From contig NC_069090.1 of NCBI RefSeq assembly GCF_947172395.1, positions 16,636,962 to 16,700,961 of the forward strand: a stretch of 64,000 nt of DNA, given 5' to 3'. Shown piece by piece: positions 56,501 through 63,520 of the stretch; positions within the stretch are counted from its first letter, which is position 1, and each line of letters begins with the position of its first letter. Both the position numbers and the translations under genes were made by a program. The notes under the pieces were generated by a model. It was not told where the DNA came from and searched no databases. It saw nothing but the letters and a program-made list of their open reading frames with translations. This DNA is from Bicyclus anynana (lineage: Eukaryota > Arthropoda > Insecta > Lepidoptera > Nymphalidae).

Positions 56501-58854
56501 GCAAAGATTACGACGGCTTGCTTTACGGCAGAAGATTTTTTTAAATCTTATCTAATTGAAGTATATTTCAATAGCCGGTAATAGGCTGTTGGATATCGGC
56601 AAGTGGTCACAGTGGAATAATGAAATCTTGATTCCCTAGATGGTATCGCAGAACATTTTTCTTCTCAATCATCTCCTTCATGCCTTCTATTGCCATCTGC
56701 CAGCGTACGCCAGCCAGTAATATCCGAGTATGCATTTCCCCTATTCAGCTTTAGACAGTCGTGTAAATCTATCTTTAGTGTAACACCTAATGATGTCGTG
56801 AATGTTTGTTTACGCAGGGTAGAAAAGGTGCTATTTTGACGACACATTCCATGGAAGAGGCTGATGCATTATGTTCTAGGGTTGGAATTATGGTTAAGGG
56901 AGGTTTAAGGTGAGGACTATTTTTATACAAAGTTATTATTACTGTTTTATTAATTGAGTTTCTGAAATGTGTGTTTTCCTTTTTCAAACCAGATGTATTG
57001 GTTCAACGCAACATTTGAAGAATTTATACGGGGCTGGATATACCCTCGAGATGAAAATTGGGCAACACAATCAACCTGTAAGTAACTTTTTATAAAGAAA
57101 GGACATTTAAATAAAGCACTTTTATAGGACGAGGCTGGAAATGAGTTTATGGTTATTTTATTATTTCCAGATATTAGAAACTGATTTGTCGTTGACTCCA
57201 TCTCCGTTGCGGTCGCCTGACAACTCGCCGTCGTTGGGGGAGGCAGATGAAGGTGAACTATAACTTATTAATCTTTGATAAGTCAGTCAGTTGACTGAAA
57301 CCTACAATTGTATCAATTTTATTAACCGATGAAGTAACGTACCGCCATCCATTATGTATTATCCACACTTTTGAATTTTCATAAGTGTCCAAAATTTTGC
57401 TAAATTATGGTTTTTTTTTCAATTATTTGTAATCGAATTAGATTGCATATTGACAATGTACCTACCTACCAATTATTTGTAGGATCTGGAGGGAATTCCG
57501 CGGCTGCGGACGCGGAGTGCGAGGGGGAGGCGGACCCGGAGGGGGACACGGTGGACGTCAGCATACACACGCCGCTGGTCGGCAACACGCCGTCGATACG
57601 ACTGCACCACCATCGGTGAGTCTAGTTACCCCGTTGAACCCATGCTTTTCAACAAATCAGCAAGTAAACGCAGCCTTAAACTAATCTTATAGAAAATGAC
57701 GGAGGAATTTTTTTTTTTTAAGTCTGTCATTATACCTGCAATCTGTCGTGAGACATTCAGCGGGATTTTAAGTATTTGAATTATGGCGTGTTTAATGCGA
57801 AATCGAAAAATGATGAGAATGGTGATGAGTCTTTGACCACTAATATGTGAATGTTCATCCACGTCCACTTTAGCCAGAGGACGAAACAGTGCAAAACACC
57901 AATATTCCTTTTCCTTGAAAATATTTTTACGGCCTGGGTTTTTCTTGTTTTTCCCTTTAATCCTAAGCTCTGTTATGTCTAGCACGGAGTCCTCGGGCGG
58001 CGCGAGCGCTGATGCCGCCATAGCTCTGGTGGCGCAGCTGTTCCCCGCCGCCACGCTGGAGGAGAGCTTCGCGGAGCGGCTCGTGTTCTCCGTGCCGCAG
58101 AGCTCTGTCTCCAGCCTCGCGCAATGCTTCCACCAAATCGAGGACGGTGAGTTTATGCGCTGAGGCCACCGTAGCTCTGCTGCTAGTTATTCCCAGCTCC
58201 AACGCTGGAGCAAGGTGAACGTGAACGGTTTTCAGAGTCCAGCAACATCTCTGTTTCTCTTTCCACTATTAATGTATTAGGTATTGGCTGATAATGATTA
58301 TACAGAATCATTCCGTTCAATCCACATTGGAACATGATTAGACTAAACACCTAACCCCTAACCTAGAAATAAGAGTCGCCTGCTTGGGAGTTAGGATCCC
58401 TTGCATTAGATTGGAGGTTTGCATTAGATGATCTGTTCACGGAGACCTGTGCCCTGTGTAAATAGACGGAGTCGTTGGATCCTTATAGTCCGATGATGCC
58501 TTCTTTGCCGTCTTTCCGTACCGTCAAGCGATTTAGCGTTCCGGTGCGATGTCGCATAGAAACCGTCAGAGATGTGGGTAGTATAAACAAGTAACTCTTC
58601 TAAGTAAGGCCGCTTGCATCTCAGACTGCATCGTCACTGATCATCAGATGAGATCGCAGTCAGAAGCAAACTAATCATGAAACAAATAAATAAAAGATGA
58701 ATGAATAATGATTGATGACGGAGAGTTTGTTTGTTGCGCAGCGAAGGAGAAGCTGAACATCGTGGAGTACAGCTTTAGTCAGACGACGCTCGAGCAGGTG
58801 TTCCTGAAGTTCGCGCAGACAGAGAACGTAGAGTCTTCAGACCAAGAGCATTAG
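35419..58854 (+). CDS. ABCA-subfamily full ABC transporter (35 exons, 1,738 aa model)
   Basis: This is a full-length ABCA protein. Family members use ATP to move phospholipids or sterols across membranes. The 35 exons have agreeing splice phases and sum to 5,217 nt with the stop. Order by residue: membrane helix about 36-55; extracellular domain 1 to about 180; TMD1 about 185-400; NBD1 with Walker A GHNGAGKST (491-499), LSGGQ (592-596), Walker B IIILDE (612-617) and H-loop His (648); regulatory domain with SYGVSMTTLEEVF; TMD2 about 870-1260; acidic linker 1273-1324; NBD2 with GHNGAGKTT (1370-1378), CSGGT (1469-1473), VVLLDE (1489-1494) and H-loop His (1526); regulatory domain 2 ending in TTLEQVFLKFA. 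Both catalytic Glu are present, so both sites look active. Length fits the insect ABCA1-3-like group, which includes the lepidopteran ABCA2 implicated in Bt Cry2 binding. I cannot say which paralogue this is. A stretch of the first extracellular loop may be missing between exons 3 and 4. Confidence 0.93.
35540..36214 (+). mobile_element. 5'-truncated Jockey-like LINE in ABCA intron 1
   Basis: Only the end of ORF2 is present, from a degraded PILTYA-type start at about 35560, through LQNRFLRQITGAPWF (35625-) to the stop after 36008. A 3' UTR and a short A-run (36206-36215) follow. The 11-bp sequence atcatgcggcc lies on both sides, at 35529-35539 and 36215-36225, the expected target-site duplication. 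Same strand as the host gene. The reverse transcriptase domain is absent, so the copy is dead. Confidence 0.88.
36342..36591. mobile_element. GC-rich MITE with TTA target-site duplication (PIF/Harbinger-like)
   Basis: Inverted ends gtgttaacttacacgagcgg and (reverse complement of right) gggttcatttacacaagcag match at most positions. The arms run on through gtcgactgcagtcg-type sequence. TTA is found at 36339-36341 and 36592-36594. The 250-bp inside is full of imperfect actgcagtcggcgac repeats. The three-base TTA/TAA duplication suggests PIF/Harbinger; no transposase is present. Confidence 0.75.
37171..37347 (+). CDS. ABCA exon 2: first transmembrane helix
   Basis: Follows caaattccag and ends at gtaagc. 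59 codons: hydrophobic helix VLVPLYSLGVLIFLKMLV, then the start of extracellular domain 1 (PNPNFPEVSKPGELLRL) with an N-glycosylation site NRS. Very GC-rich third positions. Confidence 0.9.
37930..38225 (+). mobile_element. tRNA-derived SINE, family B, in ABCA intron 2
   Basis: tacaagacggaggtcctggg, B-box-like gggttcgatccccggctggg, body tccaggtctggctggtggga, gcgatttagcgttccggttc and an A-rich tail. The A-box part of the head is replaced by other sequence, so the copy is 5'-truncated. Confidence 0.85.
38757..38800. repeat. Fragment of dispersed element 'actagcgcgtcaaaactgagg'
   Basis: gttactagcgcgtcaaaact and gaggcg match the starts of the copies at 21960 and 28060. Confidence 0.5.
38987..39139 (+). 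CDS. ABCA exon 3: extracellular domain 1
   Basis: Follows cttttccag. Encodes GFLEDINVMLTESAQ to FPIAVIFHTDP, as in ABCA extracellular domain 1, with NWT and NTT glycosylation sites. The 3' end is uncertain. The donor used here is ggg|gttttag, which keeps phase 0 with exon 4, but the frame stays open to 39208 (GETLRF... resembles the expected continuation), so the true donor may lie further on. Confidence 0.7.
39585..39830 (+). mobile_element. tRNA-like SINE, family C, in ABCA intron 3
   Basis: cctgggttcgattcctgggt, then aattctcag, gaagattatcatcctaatcc and cttataaggagagaggcctg. Related to 17588-17830 and 53865. Confidence 0.55.
39876..40200 (+). mobile_element. tRNA-derived SINE, family A, in ABCA intron 3
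   Basis: agccgtcatagaccggcctt, ggttcgaatacggtccggga, atcacgtgtctcaaacggtg and aggaaaactgcatacctgag. Followed directly by a second, headless copy. Confidence 0.85.
40205..40374 (+). mobile_element. Headless SINE, family A, in ABCA intron 3
   Basis: Begins atatcatgtgctttaaacgg, the body of the family without its tRNA head, and runs to gacttgtgctcaacagtg, where the family B copy starts. A tandem of three SINEs results. Confidence 0.8.
40375..40710 (+). mobile_element. tRNA-derived SINE, family B, full length
   Basis: Full head ggcctccgtggcgtagtggt and gggttcgatccccggctggg, body ggcaaagacgtaccgtcaag, gtgtagaaaccgaaaggag, tail ttacatcatcacttaccatc and an A-rich end. Reference copy for family B here. 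Confidence 0.9.
40740..40926. other. GC-rich sequence before ABCA exon 4
   Basis: ctctcgcgacggcttcggcg, ttccaccagaattctaacaa and accggggaccacgactggtc. Open on the minus strand with Arg/Trp-rich codons, which looks like a degraded retroelement piece. No exon of ABCA recognised. Confidence 0.35.
40927..40983 (+). CDS. ABCA exon 4: microexon of extracellular domain 1
   Basis: A 57-nt exon between gtcctgcag and gtaagg, coding YYFSGFLALQTLIDYVKIK. It matches the conserved ABCA segment just before TMD1 (GF..LQ..ID). It is phase 0 on both sides, joining to MDTGTSFYPP in exon 5. Confidence 0.85.
41010..41205 (+). mobile_element. LINE tail fragment in ABCA intron 4
   Basis: ttataaagctgaagagtttg, gcgctaatctcaggaactat, ggctataggctatttttatc and accacgcgggtgaaaccgca. 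Same type as 21640-21830. Confidence 0.7.
41626..41852 (+). CDS. ABCA exon 5: TMD1 helix 2
   Basis: Begins MDTGTSFYPPRVDF, then helix VIFRVIMPMYMVMTLSQFI and the conserved cytosolic loop VVGEKEKKIREGMRIMGLKD. Ends in phase 2 at gtaata; Trp is completed by exon 6. Confidence 0.93.
42280..42358 (+). CDS. ABCA exon 6: TMD1 helix
   Basis: Between tatttcag and gtaagt. Encodes the hydrophobic WFLIYAVFVTILSLVSTVLL + FTLK segment of TMD1. Confidence 0.92.
42433..42540 (+). CDS. ABCA exon 7: TMD1 helix
   Basis: 36 codons, phase 0 on both sides. SYILIFLLMLLFGFTIITFA, then FMLTPFFDKAR, the conserved end of this TMD1 helix in ABCA proteins. Confidence 0.93.
43188..43331 (+). CDS. ABCA exon 8: TMD1 helices
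   Basis: 48 codons after ttgtatttcag. TAGILGSFAVNLMSGLYFI and FWFVSLISSSCYALAMDK, two TMD1 membrane segments. Confidence 0.92.
43686..43836 (+). CDS. ABCA exon 9: TMD1 last helix
   Basis: Contains GVGVTWENLWSG and the last TMD1 helix GGSLIMMAVDTVLYGLAAYW, followed by LDAVIP, as in other ABCA proteins. Ends in phase 1 at gtgagt. Confidence 0.93.
43952..44093 (+). CDS. ABCA exon 10: TMD1-NBD1 linker
   Basis: SEYGIKQKPWFCLLPSFWMG, the conserved pre-NBD1 segment, then a basic and His-rich linker up to EPVPK. Donor gtgagt, phase 2. Confidence 0.9.
44173..44385. mobile_element. MITE family 'attctctttct', copy 3, in ABCA intron 10
   Basis: Begins cctgggcctgtagccatgtg and ends cgacatggctaaaggtcc, imperfect inverted ends of the family. 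It carries a private perfect hairpin: catgtggctcattgat and atcaatgagccacatg, nine bases apart. Confidence 0.7.
44638..44868 (+). CDS. ABCA exon 11: NBD1 Walker A
   Basis: After gattttag. IRIVGLQKSF starts NBD1. Walker A GHNGAGKSTLFN and GLTAPTNGTAYVYGLDV follow. Phase 2 end at gtgaat. Confidence 0.96.
45017..45131 (+). CDS. ABCA exon 12: NBD1 Q-loop
   Basis: MIGVCPQQDVLFDLLSVKEH, the Q-loop region with Gln in CPQQD, then LQFFAAVK. Donor gtaagt. Confidence 0.96.
45597..45746 (+). CDS. ABCA exon 13: NBD1 signature
   Basis: 50 codons, phase 0 on both sides. GIPRKRISDEVHKAV and the ABC signature LSGGQKRKLSIAIAFIGDPK. Confidence 0.97.
45912..46079 (+). CDS. ABCA exon 14: NBD1 Walker B and H-loop
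   Basis: IIILDEPTAGVDPVSRRQTW (Walker B, D-loop) and LLLTTHFMDEADILGDR (H-loop His). The catalytic Glu is kept. Confidence 0.97.
46198..46273 (+). CDS. ABCA exon 15: end of NBD1
   Basis: VRCAGTSLFLKNKFGIGYHL + TLVLD, the conserved tail of ABCA NBD1. Phase 1 end at gtaagt. Confidence 0.95.
46829..47005 (+). CDS. ABCA exon 16: regulatory domain 1, first half
   Basis: CREHQITRLVRGHVPRAE, then ELSYILPHYAVHLFPPLFQA, the ABCA regulatory-domain pattern after NBD1. Nearly every third position is G or C, unlike flanking exons. Donor gtcagt. Confidence 0.92.
47120..47440 (+). mobile_element. tRNA-derived SINE, family B, in ABCA intron 16
   Basis: Full-length copy: ggcctccgtggcgcagtggt, gggttcgatccccggctggg, tccaggtctggctggtggga, ttaccatcaggtgagatgaa. 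Very close to the copy at 40375, so probably young. Confidence 0.9.
47652..47824 (+). CDS. ABCA exon 17: regulatory domain 1, conserved end
   Basis: GITSYGVSMTTLEEVFLSLE, a hallmark of ABCA proteins, then an acidic and Ser-rich tail. Ends phase 0 at gtattt. Confidence 0.95.
48074..48392. repeat. Perfect 120-bp inverted repeat in ABCA intron 17
   Basis: Arms 48074-48193 and 48273-48392 are exact reverse complements as far as I can read. Left arm contains ttcaaccgacttccaactct and atgtgctaccttctgatcag. A further part of the 79-bp spacer pairs imperfectly (tgttttaattaaa). A pre-mRNA here would fold into a very stable hairpin. Confidence 0.93.
48437..48958. repeat. Tandem repeat, 4 x about 130 bp, in ABCA intron 17
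   Basis: Units start at 48437, 48567, 48697 and 48828, each with cagtcacaa, taggtggaaagttctcatca, tcaagtccaaacacaaggta, gccgtcgaggagttctctt and tcgtcttcatcaccaga. The last unit is the most diverged. Confidence 0.92.
49499..49597 (+). CDS. ABCA exon 18: cytosolic linker
   Basis: 33 codons rich in Thr, Ser, Pro and His (KTTSLPTPPASHALHSTTH). It is poorly conserved sequence but correctly framed between tatttag and gtaaat, phase 0 on both sides. It may be an alternative (skippable) exon. Confidence 0.75.
50258..50414 (+). CDS. ABCA exon 19: start of TMD2
   Basis: SCWRTFCALVYIRTVRMIRD then PYKLYVMIFMPI, the first TMD2 helix with its typical cytosolic entry (RDP.K). Phase 1 end at gtaagt. Confidence 0.93.
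50801..51152 (+). CDS. ABCA exon 20: extracellular domain 2
   Basis: The largest exon (352 nt). It finishes TMD2 helix 1 (ISCALGLYM) and encodes the second extracellular domain, including KLDPNAYFNRTPIALYG and YYNSTYTHSLPIIVNLLDNS. NRT, NFS and NST are glycosylation sites. Confidence 0.93.
51503..51689 (+). CDS. ABCA exon 21: TMD2 helix
   Basis: RPIEVLAHPFQQTEQQEEFN, then the helix VVCAIFMGMIFALVPVTLAV and DIVYDRE, the usual cytosolic turn. Confidence 0.94.
51895..52011 (+). CDS. ABCA exon 22: TMD2 helix
   Basis: KAKNQLRVNGLSMSMYFLTY then FTILIFIMIITSVGVLCL. The AK.QLRV.G motif follows the previous helix in ABCA proteins. Confidence 0.95.
52084..52303 (+). CDS. ABCA exon 23: TMD2 helices
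   Basis: Two or three membrane segments: ITMLSGLLILYSPSAILFNT, CLSYIFDK and TTWVGVIPFILVAVLD. Phase 1 end at gtaagt. Confidence 0.93.
52478..52565 (+). CDS. ABCA exon 24: TMD2 helix
   Basis: NIAFYLHLVFSFLDVMYIPY + AIIYYVDR. AT-rich third positions. Joins in phase 2 to VYLTCNLRG in exon 25. Confidence 0.92.
53087..53255 (+). CDS. ABCA exon 25: TMD2 last helix
   Basis: VYLTCNLRGLCTVPDLSSYF, then the helix VWVLIAAMLVHVPICGAVLL and ADRLKSGGR, the usual entry to the cytosolic linker. GC-rich. Donor gtatgt. Confidence 0.9.
53327..53442. repeat. Direct tandem duplication of about 58 bp in ABCA intron 25
   Basis: ttcttcttgtattatatttt + aagaatctagtacgacaaac + gtctcaaacgtgtcaac is repeated once with few changes. 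Confidence 0.85.
53597..53752 (+). CDS. ABCA exon 26: acidic linker before NBD2
   Basis: 52 codons with a run of Glu, Asp, Gly and Val (EIESEVGGEVGEDEDV), then a basic stretch RRERRRVSS (a possible phosphosite) and APALLVH, which begins NBD2. Confidence 0.9.
53865..54060 (+). mobile_element. tRNA-like SINE, family C, in ABCA intron 26
   Basis: attatgagatctcgggcctt, gagatattaagcttttcttt and ctaagaaattcactttagca resemble the copies at 16310 and 17588. Confidence 0.5.
54200..54683. mobile_element. Foldback element with about 210-bp arms in ABCA intron 26
   Basis: Arms 54200-54416 and 54479-54683 are imperfect reverse complements. Matching blocks include acaggttcgatgattcgtta, tttccatacattttgtc, gtaatagctaatatggcat and gagatcattca at the ends. 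Inside the left arm, a block (aaagtgccggccaacaaaaa ... aatatggca) is also directly repeated (aaagtgcccgccaagaaaaa ...). No coding capacity. Confidence 0.85.
54713..54919 (+). CDS. ABCA exon 27: NBD2 Walker A
   Basis: NLRKEYKLRGSQKG, a small Cys-Gly insert, then GEVFGLLGHNGAGKTTTMKI and ITAEERLSCGT. Donor gtgaga. A decayed partial copy follows in the intron at 55019. Confidence 0.96.
55019..55092 (+). pseudogene. Decayed partial copy of ABCA exon 27 (Walker A exon) in intron 27
   Basis: ggtatttggtctggtgcggc, actatgaagatcatcattgc and ggagaagccgcttactgcac follow the second half of exon 27 (54834-54919), but the glycine-rich Walker A codons are deleted and a stop (tag) interrupts. The intron start after it (gtagattaggggggaggta, then gtggattagggggaaggtg) is also duplicated. 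This looks like a local tandem duplication of about 180 bp. Confidence 0.8.
55510..55670 (+). CDS. ABCA exon 28: NBD2 Q-loop
   Basis: VMLDGQNIDDTQSGPFQ and MLGYCPQHDALWKNVTIREH (Q-loop Gln in YCPQHD). The donor gttcgt is weak but keeps phase 2 with exon 29. Confidence 0.94.
55693..55765 (+). mobile_element. tRNA-like SINE fragment in ABCA intron 28
   Basis: gcctcaatagcttcacggta and gagttcgtggttcgattctc resemble A and B boxes of a tRNA-derived SINE. Too diverged for a tRNA gene. Confidence 0.45.
56224..56431 (+). CDS. ABCA exon 29: NBD2 signature and Walker B
   Basis: The signature here is CSGGTRRKLSFALAMVG, followed by VVLLDEPSTGMDPRSKRFLW (Walker B, catalytic Glu, D-loop). Confidence 0.97.
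56818..56909 (+). CDS. ABCA exon 30: NBD2 H-loop
   Basis: GRKGAILTTHSMEEADALCS with the H-loop His, then RVGIMVKGGL. Phase 2 end at gtgagg. Confidence 0.96.
56993..57077 (+). CDS. ABCA exon 31: end of NBD2
   Basis: RCIGSTQHLKNLYGAGYTLE + MKIGQ, the conserved tail of ABCA NBD2. Confidence 0.95.
57171..57252 (+). CDS. ABCA exon 32: Ser/Pro-rich insert
   Basis: ETDLSLTPSPLRSPDNSPS then LGEADE: low-complexity sequence inserted in regulatory domain 2, with several SP/TP sites. Between atttccag and gtgaac, phase 1 end. Confidence 0.8.
57483..57615 (+). CDS. ABCA exon 33: acidic insert
   Basis: GSGGNSAAADAECEGEADPE and VDVSIHTPLVGNTPSIRL: the continuation of the acidic insert. GC-rich. Donor gtgagt, phase 2. 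Confidence 0.8.
57983..58146 (+). CDS. ABCA exon 34: regulatory domain 2
   Basis: ADAAIALVAQLFPAATLEES, then ERLVFSVPQSSVSSLAQCFH: the ABCA C-terminal domain pattern. Donor gtgagt, phase 1. Confidence 0.92.
58518..58695 (+). mobile_element. Truncated SINE, family B, in ABCA intron 34
   Basis: taccgtcaagcgatttagcg and ttccggtgcgatgtcg, then a diverged tail tgatcatcagatgagatcgc. The tRNA head is missing. Confidence 0.8.
58742..58854 (+). CDS. ABCA exon 35 (last)
   Basis: KEKLNIVEYSFSQTTLEQVF + LKFAQTE, including the VF.KFA motif near the end of ABCA proteins, then a short acidic tail and TAG at 58852-58854. Confidence 0.94.
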
Positions 58855-61800
58855 GGAATCGTTAATAGATTAAGGTGCCAAGAGACGTTGACTTTGTCAT
58901 TTTTAAAACGCTCTTTATTTGAGTTCAGGCGTTTTGAGTTCTGCCAAAGAGTTCAGGTGTTTTGAGTAAGAATCCTAAGTGTTAAACGCGTGCTCTGTGG
59001 TATCCAGTACATTAGAGATGCTAAATAATTGAAAATTTCGTTCGCGATTGTAATGCCATTTACATTATTTAGGTGTTGCTATGGTTACTCCTACGTACGT
59101 CGGTAACATCCGAAAACGTGCTAATGCGCATAGGTCAACTTACAGGCAGTATACTATACCTATGTTATCTGCGCGGTGCCGTAGTTACAAACATGACAAA
59201 TAACGTGAAACGCAGAACTAAGGACGGCTAAACTCTTACTGTGTTGTATCTTTAGATAGGTCCTCAATTAAAAATTCTATTGTGAAATGTTTCAGTAATA
59301 TACGTGTTTTTAAAACATGAAAGCATCTGACAATCGTGGCACACTCTCGCGATGCAGATACCTATTTAATTTCATTACAAAATCTCAATTCATTATTTCC
59401 TTTTTATTTGATTGATTATATAATTAGGTATTTCATTTCGTTGTTAATTAATGCTTTTGACTTCTTAATTATGTTTGAAAATTTTGTGTAAAATTGCAAA
59501 TCCATATTTATACTTTGCAAATGCACACAAAAGTTTCTTTGCATAATTTTGCAAAGTAAAGTTATATGCTAAAATAGTAAAAAAATATGCTATTCTATTT
59601 TTTATTTCTGACAAATCCGGTAGCAACGCAAAGATCTGTCAAAAAAGTATTGAGAGCATTATATTGTAAATTTTGACAAATTGTGAGGTTTTTGCGGAAA
59701 ATAGCAGAATAAACGTTTCACACGTCATCATAAACTTAAATAAAGTACTGTTTCTCACAAAGTTAATAAAAAATCATAGAGTTAACGTCGCTTGTGTTAG
59801 AAATTTTGTGCTTTTTGAAAAAAAATGTAAAATAATGAATACGCTTCTGGTATATTCTGTAGTTTATTTCTTCAGGTTTCCTTGGGCTTTTTTGTATGAA
59901 GTTTCCAGTCGAAGAGAGAAAAGAATAATTAGGTGTTGTAGTATATAATAATTATTAAGATAAATTCATGTTGTTAAAAGCCACGTCACTTTACTTGTTT
60001 GTGATGTTTGGATGTTGCTGTTTGTTAAATTTAGCTTGGAATGTTTAATTTCAATTGTTTTGATGTGTGCGAGGGGCATTGAGTGACGTGGGCTGTTAAT
60101 AATGTGTCTATATCTTTTGTGTCACTTTCATCGTATTGAGGGGAACAACCCAGTGCTGTGAAGCCCGTAAAAATATCAAAGTCTCTATATACAGGTTGTT
60201 TACATTTTAATATCGATTCAAATACACGTTTCTTGGACAATTTATTTGAATGACTTAGCACTAGCAGGCAGGCCTAGATTATTACATATATGTACATATT
60301 ATTAGACAATGTTGCGTTCTTTATATGAAGACTGAATTTTGTGTGTATCACAAATGTTTAGTGAAATATTCAAGTTACCTTTTTTAATATTATATTCTTT
60401 TTAACTTTGAAAAGCGGTAAAAAATGTAGCGACAATATTAAAAAGTTAAACAGCCTTTTTATAGAAACACTATTGGCGTTATGATGAAAGTAGGTATATG
60501 GATACTAGGTCGTGTTGATACTTTGTAAATTTTTTTATAATTTGATATTTTAGTAGCAACTTTTATATACCGAGTAGAATCAGATAGCACTATGTTTGTA
60601 ATGATGTTGGCTGCGTTTATTATGTACTTTACAAAACTCTGCTTAATTACATAAATCTAAAAAAACCGTGTAGGAATTAACATAACAACTTTTAGTCAAT
60701 TAAATATTATTTATTAATTACTAAAAGATTTCTGTACTATAATCAAAAGAGTCTTCTCAGCGTTTAGTGGTTGTTGGCGTATAAATAATATGGTCCATAT
60801 TCAATCTATTATTATATCTTTAAAATTCGTTACTATGATATCTATAACGATAAGAAGAAAAAATATAACGTTGATGAAAATATTCAAAAAACAAAATCAC
60901 AACCAATCATCAAAAAAGTAATTTTATGAATTGCTGAACAACTCATAAAGTTATTTTTTTATTACACTCATGGATAGTGATTTTTCAAGTGTTCAAGAGC
61001 AGCCATATATAACAAACATAGTGCTCATGTAAATAATAATATTAAAATGTAATCAATTATACACATACGGTCACGTGCAGTGCCTAAACTATACTGTGAC
61101 CAATTAACTTACCATCGGGAAAGTTCGTCAATAATAATAATATCATTGAGTTCTAACGCTGAATAAAAAACACTGTAATATCGCCACTTTTAAAAAGTTA
61201 ATAATTGACTAATTTCATAATTTAAACTTCTTATTTTATGATTACCTAATAATGTGTTAGATACTAGGATGCTAGATCATATCTTAAGGGACGAATAGGT
61301 ACAAAATATAATAGAAGAAAATCAATGTGAAATTGTGGAATTATAGAGCTTTGGTATCGGAAAGAGATAATATTGTTGATGGATATTAACGGGAAGGAAA
61401 ATGCAATAGTATTAAAGTGGAAAAGCATTATAGGAGCGGAGATGGCAAATGATATGTTTGACAAATTAAAAGGGCGGAATATAGCAAATTGTTACGTCGC
61501 AAATGTCCGTAGGTAAAAAGGTAAATGTTAATTTTGATGTCATTCATTTGGTAACTTTTTATTTATCTTCTGACCGTGAAAAATTTATACATTCGTATTT
61601 GCAATACTCCGCATGGGTATTAGTTTATAATTTAACTTATAGTTTGACTTTTAAATGTGGTGATAGAGTTATATCGTCAATATTTTCTGTAAGCTCTCAT
61701 TTTCATTTTGAGTTAAGATTAAATTTATTTTTAAGTTAAAGAAAATTTTTGTCGATTAATAACGGAGTGTCTAAACGATGTTTGTGAATATTTTTCAAAA

Positions 61801-63440
61801 TTTAAATTTCAGTCAGACTTAAAATTCAAAAATATCTTAAATTTAAAAGTACTTGTAATTATGTGTACCTACTTGCGTTTGGATTTATGTAGGTTTTTCG
61901 ATATATAAAGCACCGGTTGCAAGAATAAATAATTATTTAACGATAAAATTTCTATTATAAAATTTCAAAATAAAGTTGAAAACACAATATCTGTTGAATA
62001 AAAATAAATTTGTGTCATAGATCAATCAGCGATCAGAATTTTCTTTGAACGGGAACTCAATAAAAATCTTGAAAAATATTTCTAAACGTCGTCAAGTCAA
62101 GTAGTAGTTTTAGGGTTTAGGTAATGAAAAATATACAGTATTAGTTTGTTTATGGTCGTATAATCAACTTTCAGTATGTGATTTTTTTTCTAGTCACCAA
62201 TTTTTGTCATGCTCTTATATAACATTCAGTAGTTGATTTTAATTTAATAAAAAATACATTTTGTACCTTTATTTTTAAAATATTTTATATTTATTTGTAA
62301 TGCGTTTAGGTACTCAATCAGTGATTGAATCAATTTATTTTTATAAAATAAAATATTTTTTATCATATTGTTTGTATATTATAATATTTTTTATCATAGT
62401 GTGTAAGATGTGCATACTTTATTCTGGTGCTACGTCTTTGTAACTAAATTGCCCGATGTTATATTAATGATATCCCTTTTTGTAATAATCCTTGGAAAGG
62501 GTAGCACTATTATGACGAAATAATTAGATAATATCATATGTTTACTTAAATATGCAGGCTTTCCAGGCACTGTCACCAATGCTGCACATGTGGTAGGACG
62601 AAGTTATCGAGTTTTAAATTCGATGCATTACATCTGAACATATTTTTATAATTCTTTTTTAAGCAAATAGGTAGTTAAAAACCCTGCGCAAAAAGCGCAT
62701 CTATTTTCTCATGTAGTTAATTTAAGTTATATGTACTGAATGTTATATATTTGCAATATTCCGTAAATTTATTTTAGATTATTTACAATATATTTTATAT
62801 TTAGTATGTTTTGCTATTTATCAAAAATCTGACATATTTGTATTGCGACATTGTTGAAATGTGTCTGAATTAGTAGAATTGTTATAAGAAATAAATAACA
62901 TAAAATTTGTTGCATTTTTTTATTTGTGTTTATAAATCATAGACAATAGCAAATTGCGGCTAGGTAGGTACCACCTAAAGTCACCATCTGTATGACTTCG
63001 TTAAATACTATGGTAAGTAAAACTAGACTGTAGAAATATTTTGAACTTTGTAAAATTACGAGACGGACAATTATTGTTTGTCCATATTACCTATATGAAA
63101 ATAATTCATTTATTTATTAATGAATAATCGTAACGAACGAACTTACTATATGTTTATCTCTATTAAAACCGTCACATATGGTTTTACGTTTTTAAAAACT
63201 GTTTATTGTTTACTCAGTAATTTGTAAAACGGAGGCACAGGTATTAACAACGTCAGCTTTTGTTTGAGATAGATATCTTATGTTAATTTACATTGGGATC
63301 CGGTTTGACATGAAAAGATGAAAGAATCGGGTCTTACTTATTTGTCTAGAACTCACCATCTGACGGTTTCTAGATATAATAAGTAGATATATGATCTCAT
63401 AAAACATGGGTGCATATCATTGGCTCCATACAAATATATT
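58855..63440 (+). other. ABCA 3' UTR (start) and AT-rich intergenic DNA
   Basis: No exon, repeat family or RNA gene was recognised. AATAAA-type poly(A) signals occur at about 59711, 59737, 61974 and further on, so the end of the ABCA transcript cannot be fixed. The sequence is AT-rich with many short T-runs. Open frames in it lack family motifs. Confidence 0.45.
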
Positions 63441-63448
63441 CCAGGAAA

Positions 63449-63520
63449 AACGAGATCGACTTCGATCACAAAACCGGCAGTGATCACCGAATGGTAAGAG
63501 GTACGTATAACCGTAAACGT
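63449..63520 (+). pseudogene. LINE (RTE-type) endonuclease remnant
   Basis: The frame reads NEIDFDHKTGSDHRMVRGTY. NEIDF and GSDHR.VRG are the last conserved motifs of the APE-type endonuclease in RTE-like LINEs. The 20 or so residues normally between them are missing and nothing else of the LINE is evident, so this is a small internally deleted relic. Confidence 0.6.

Noticed and set aside
35419..58854. Naming the gene ABCA2 (Bt Cry2 receptor) or ABCA3
   Set aside because: Length and domain layout fit the group, but paralogues cannot be told apart without an alignment, so only the subfamily is called.
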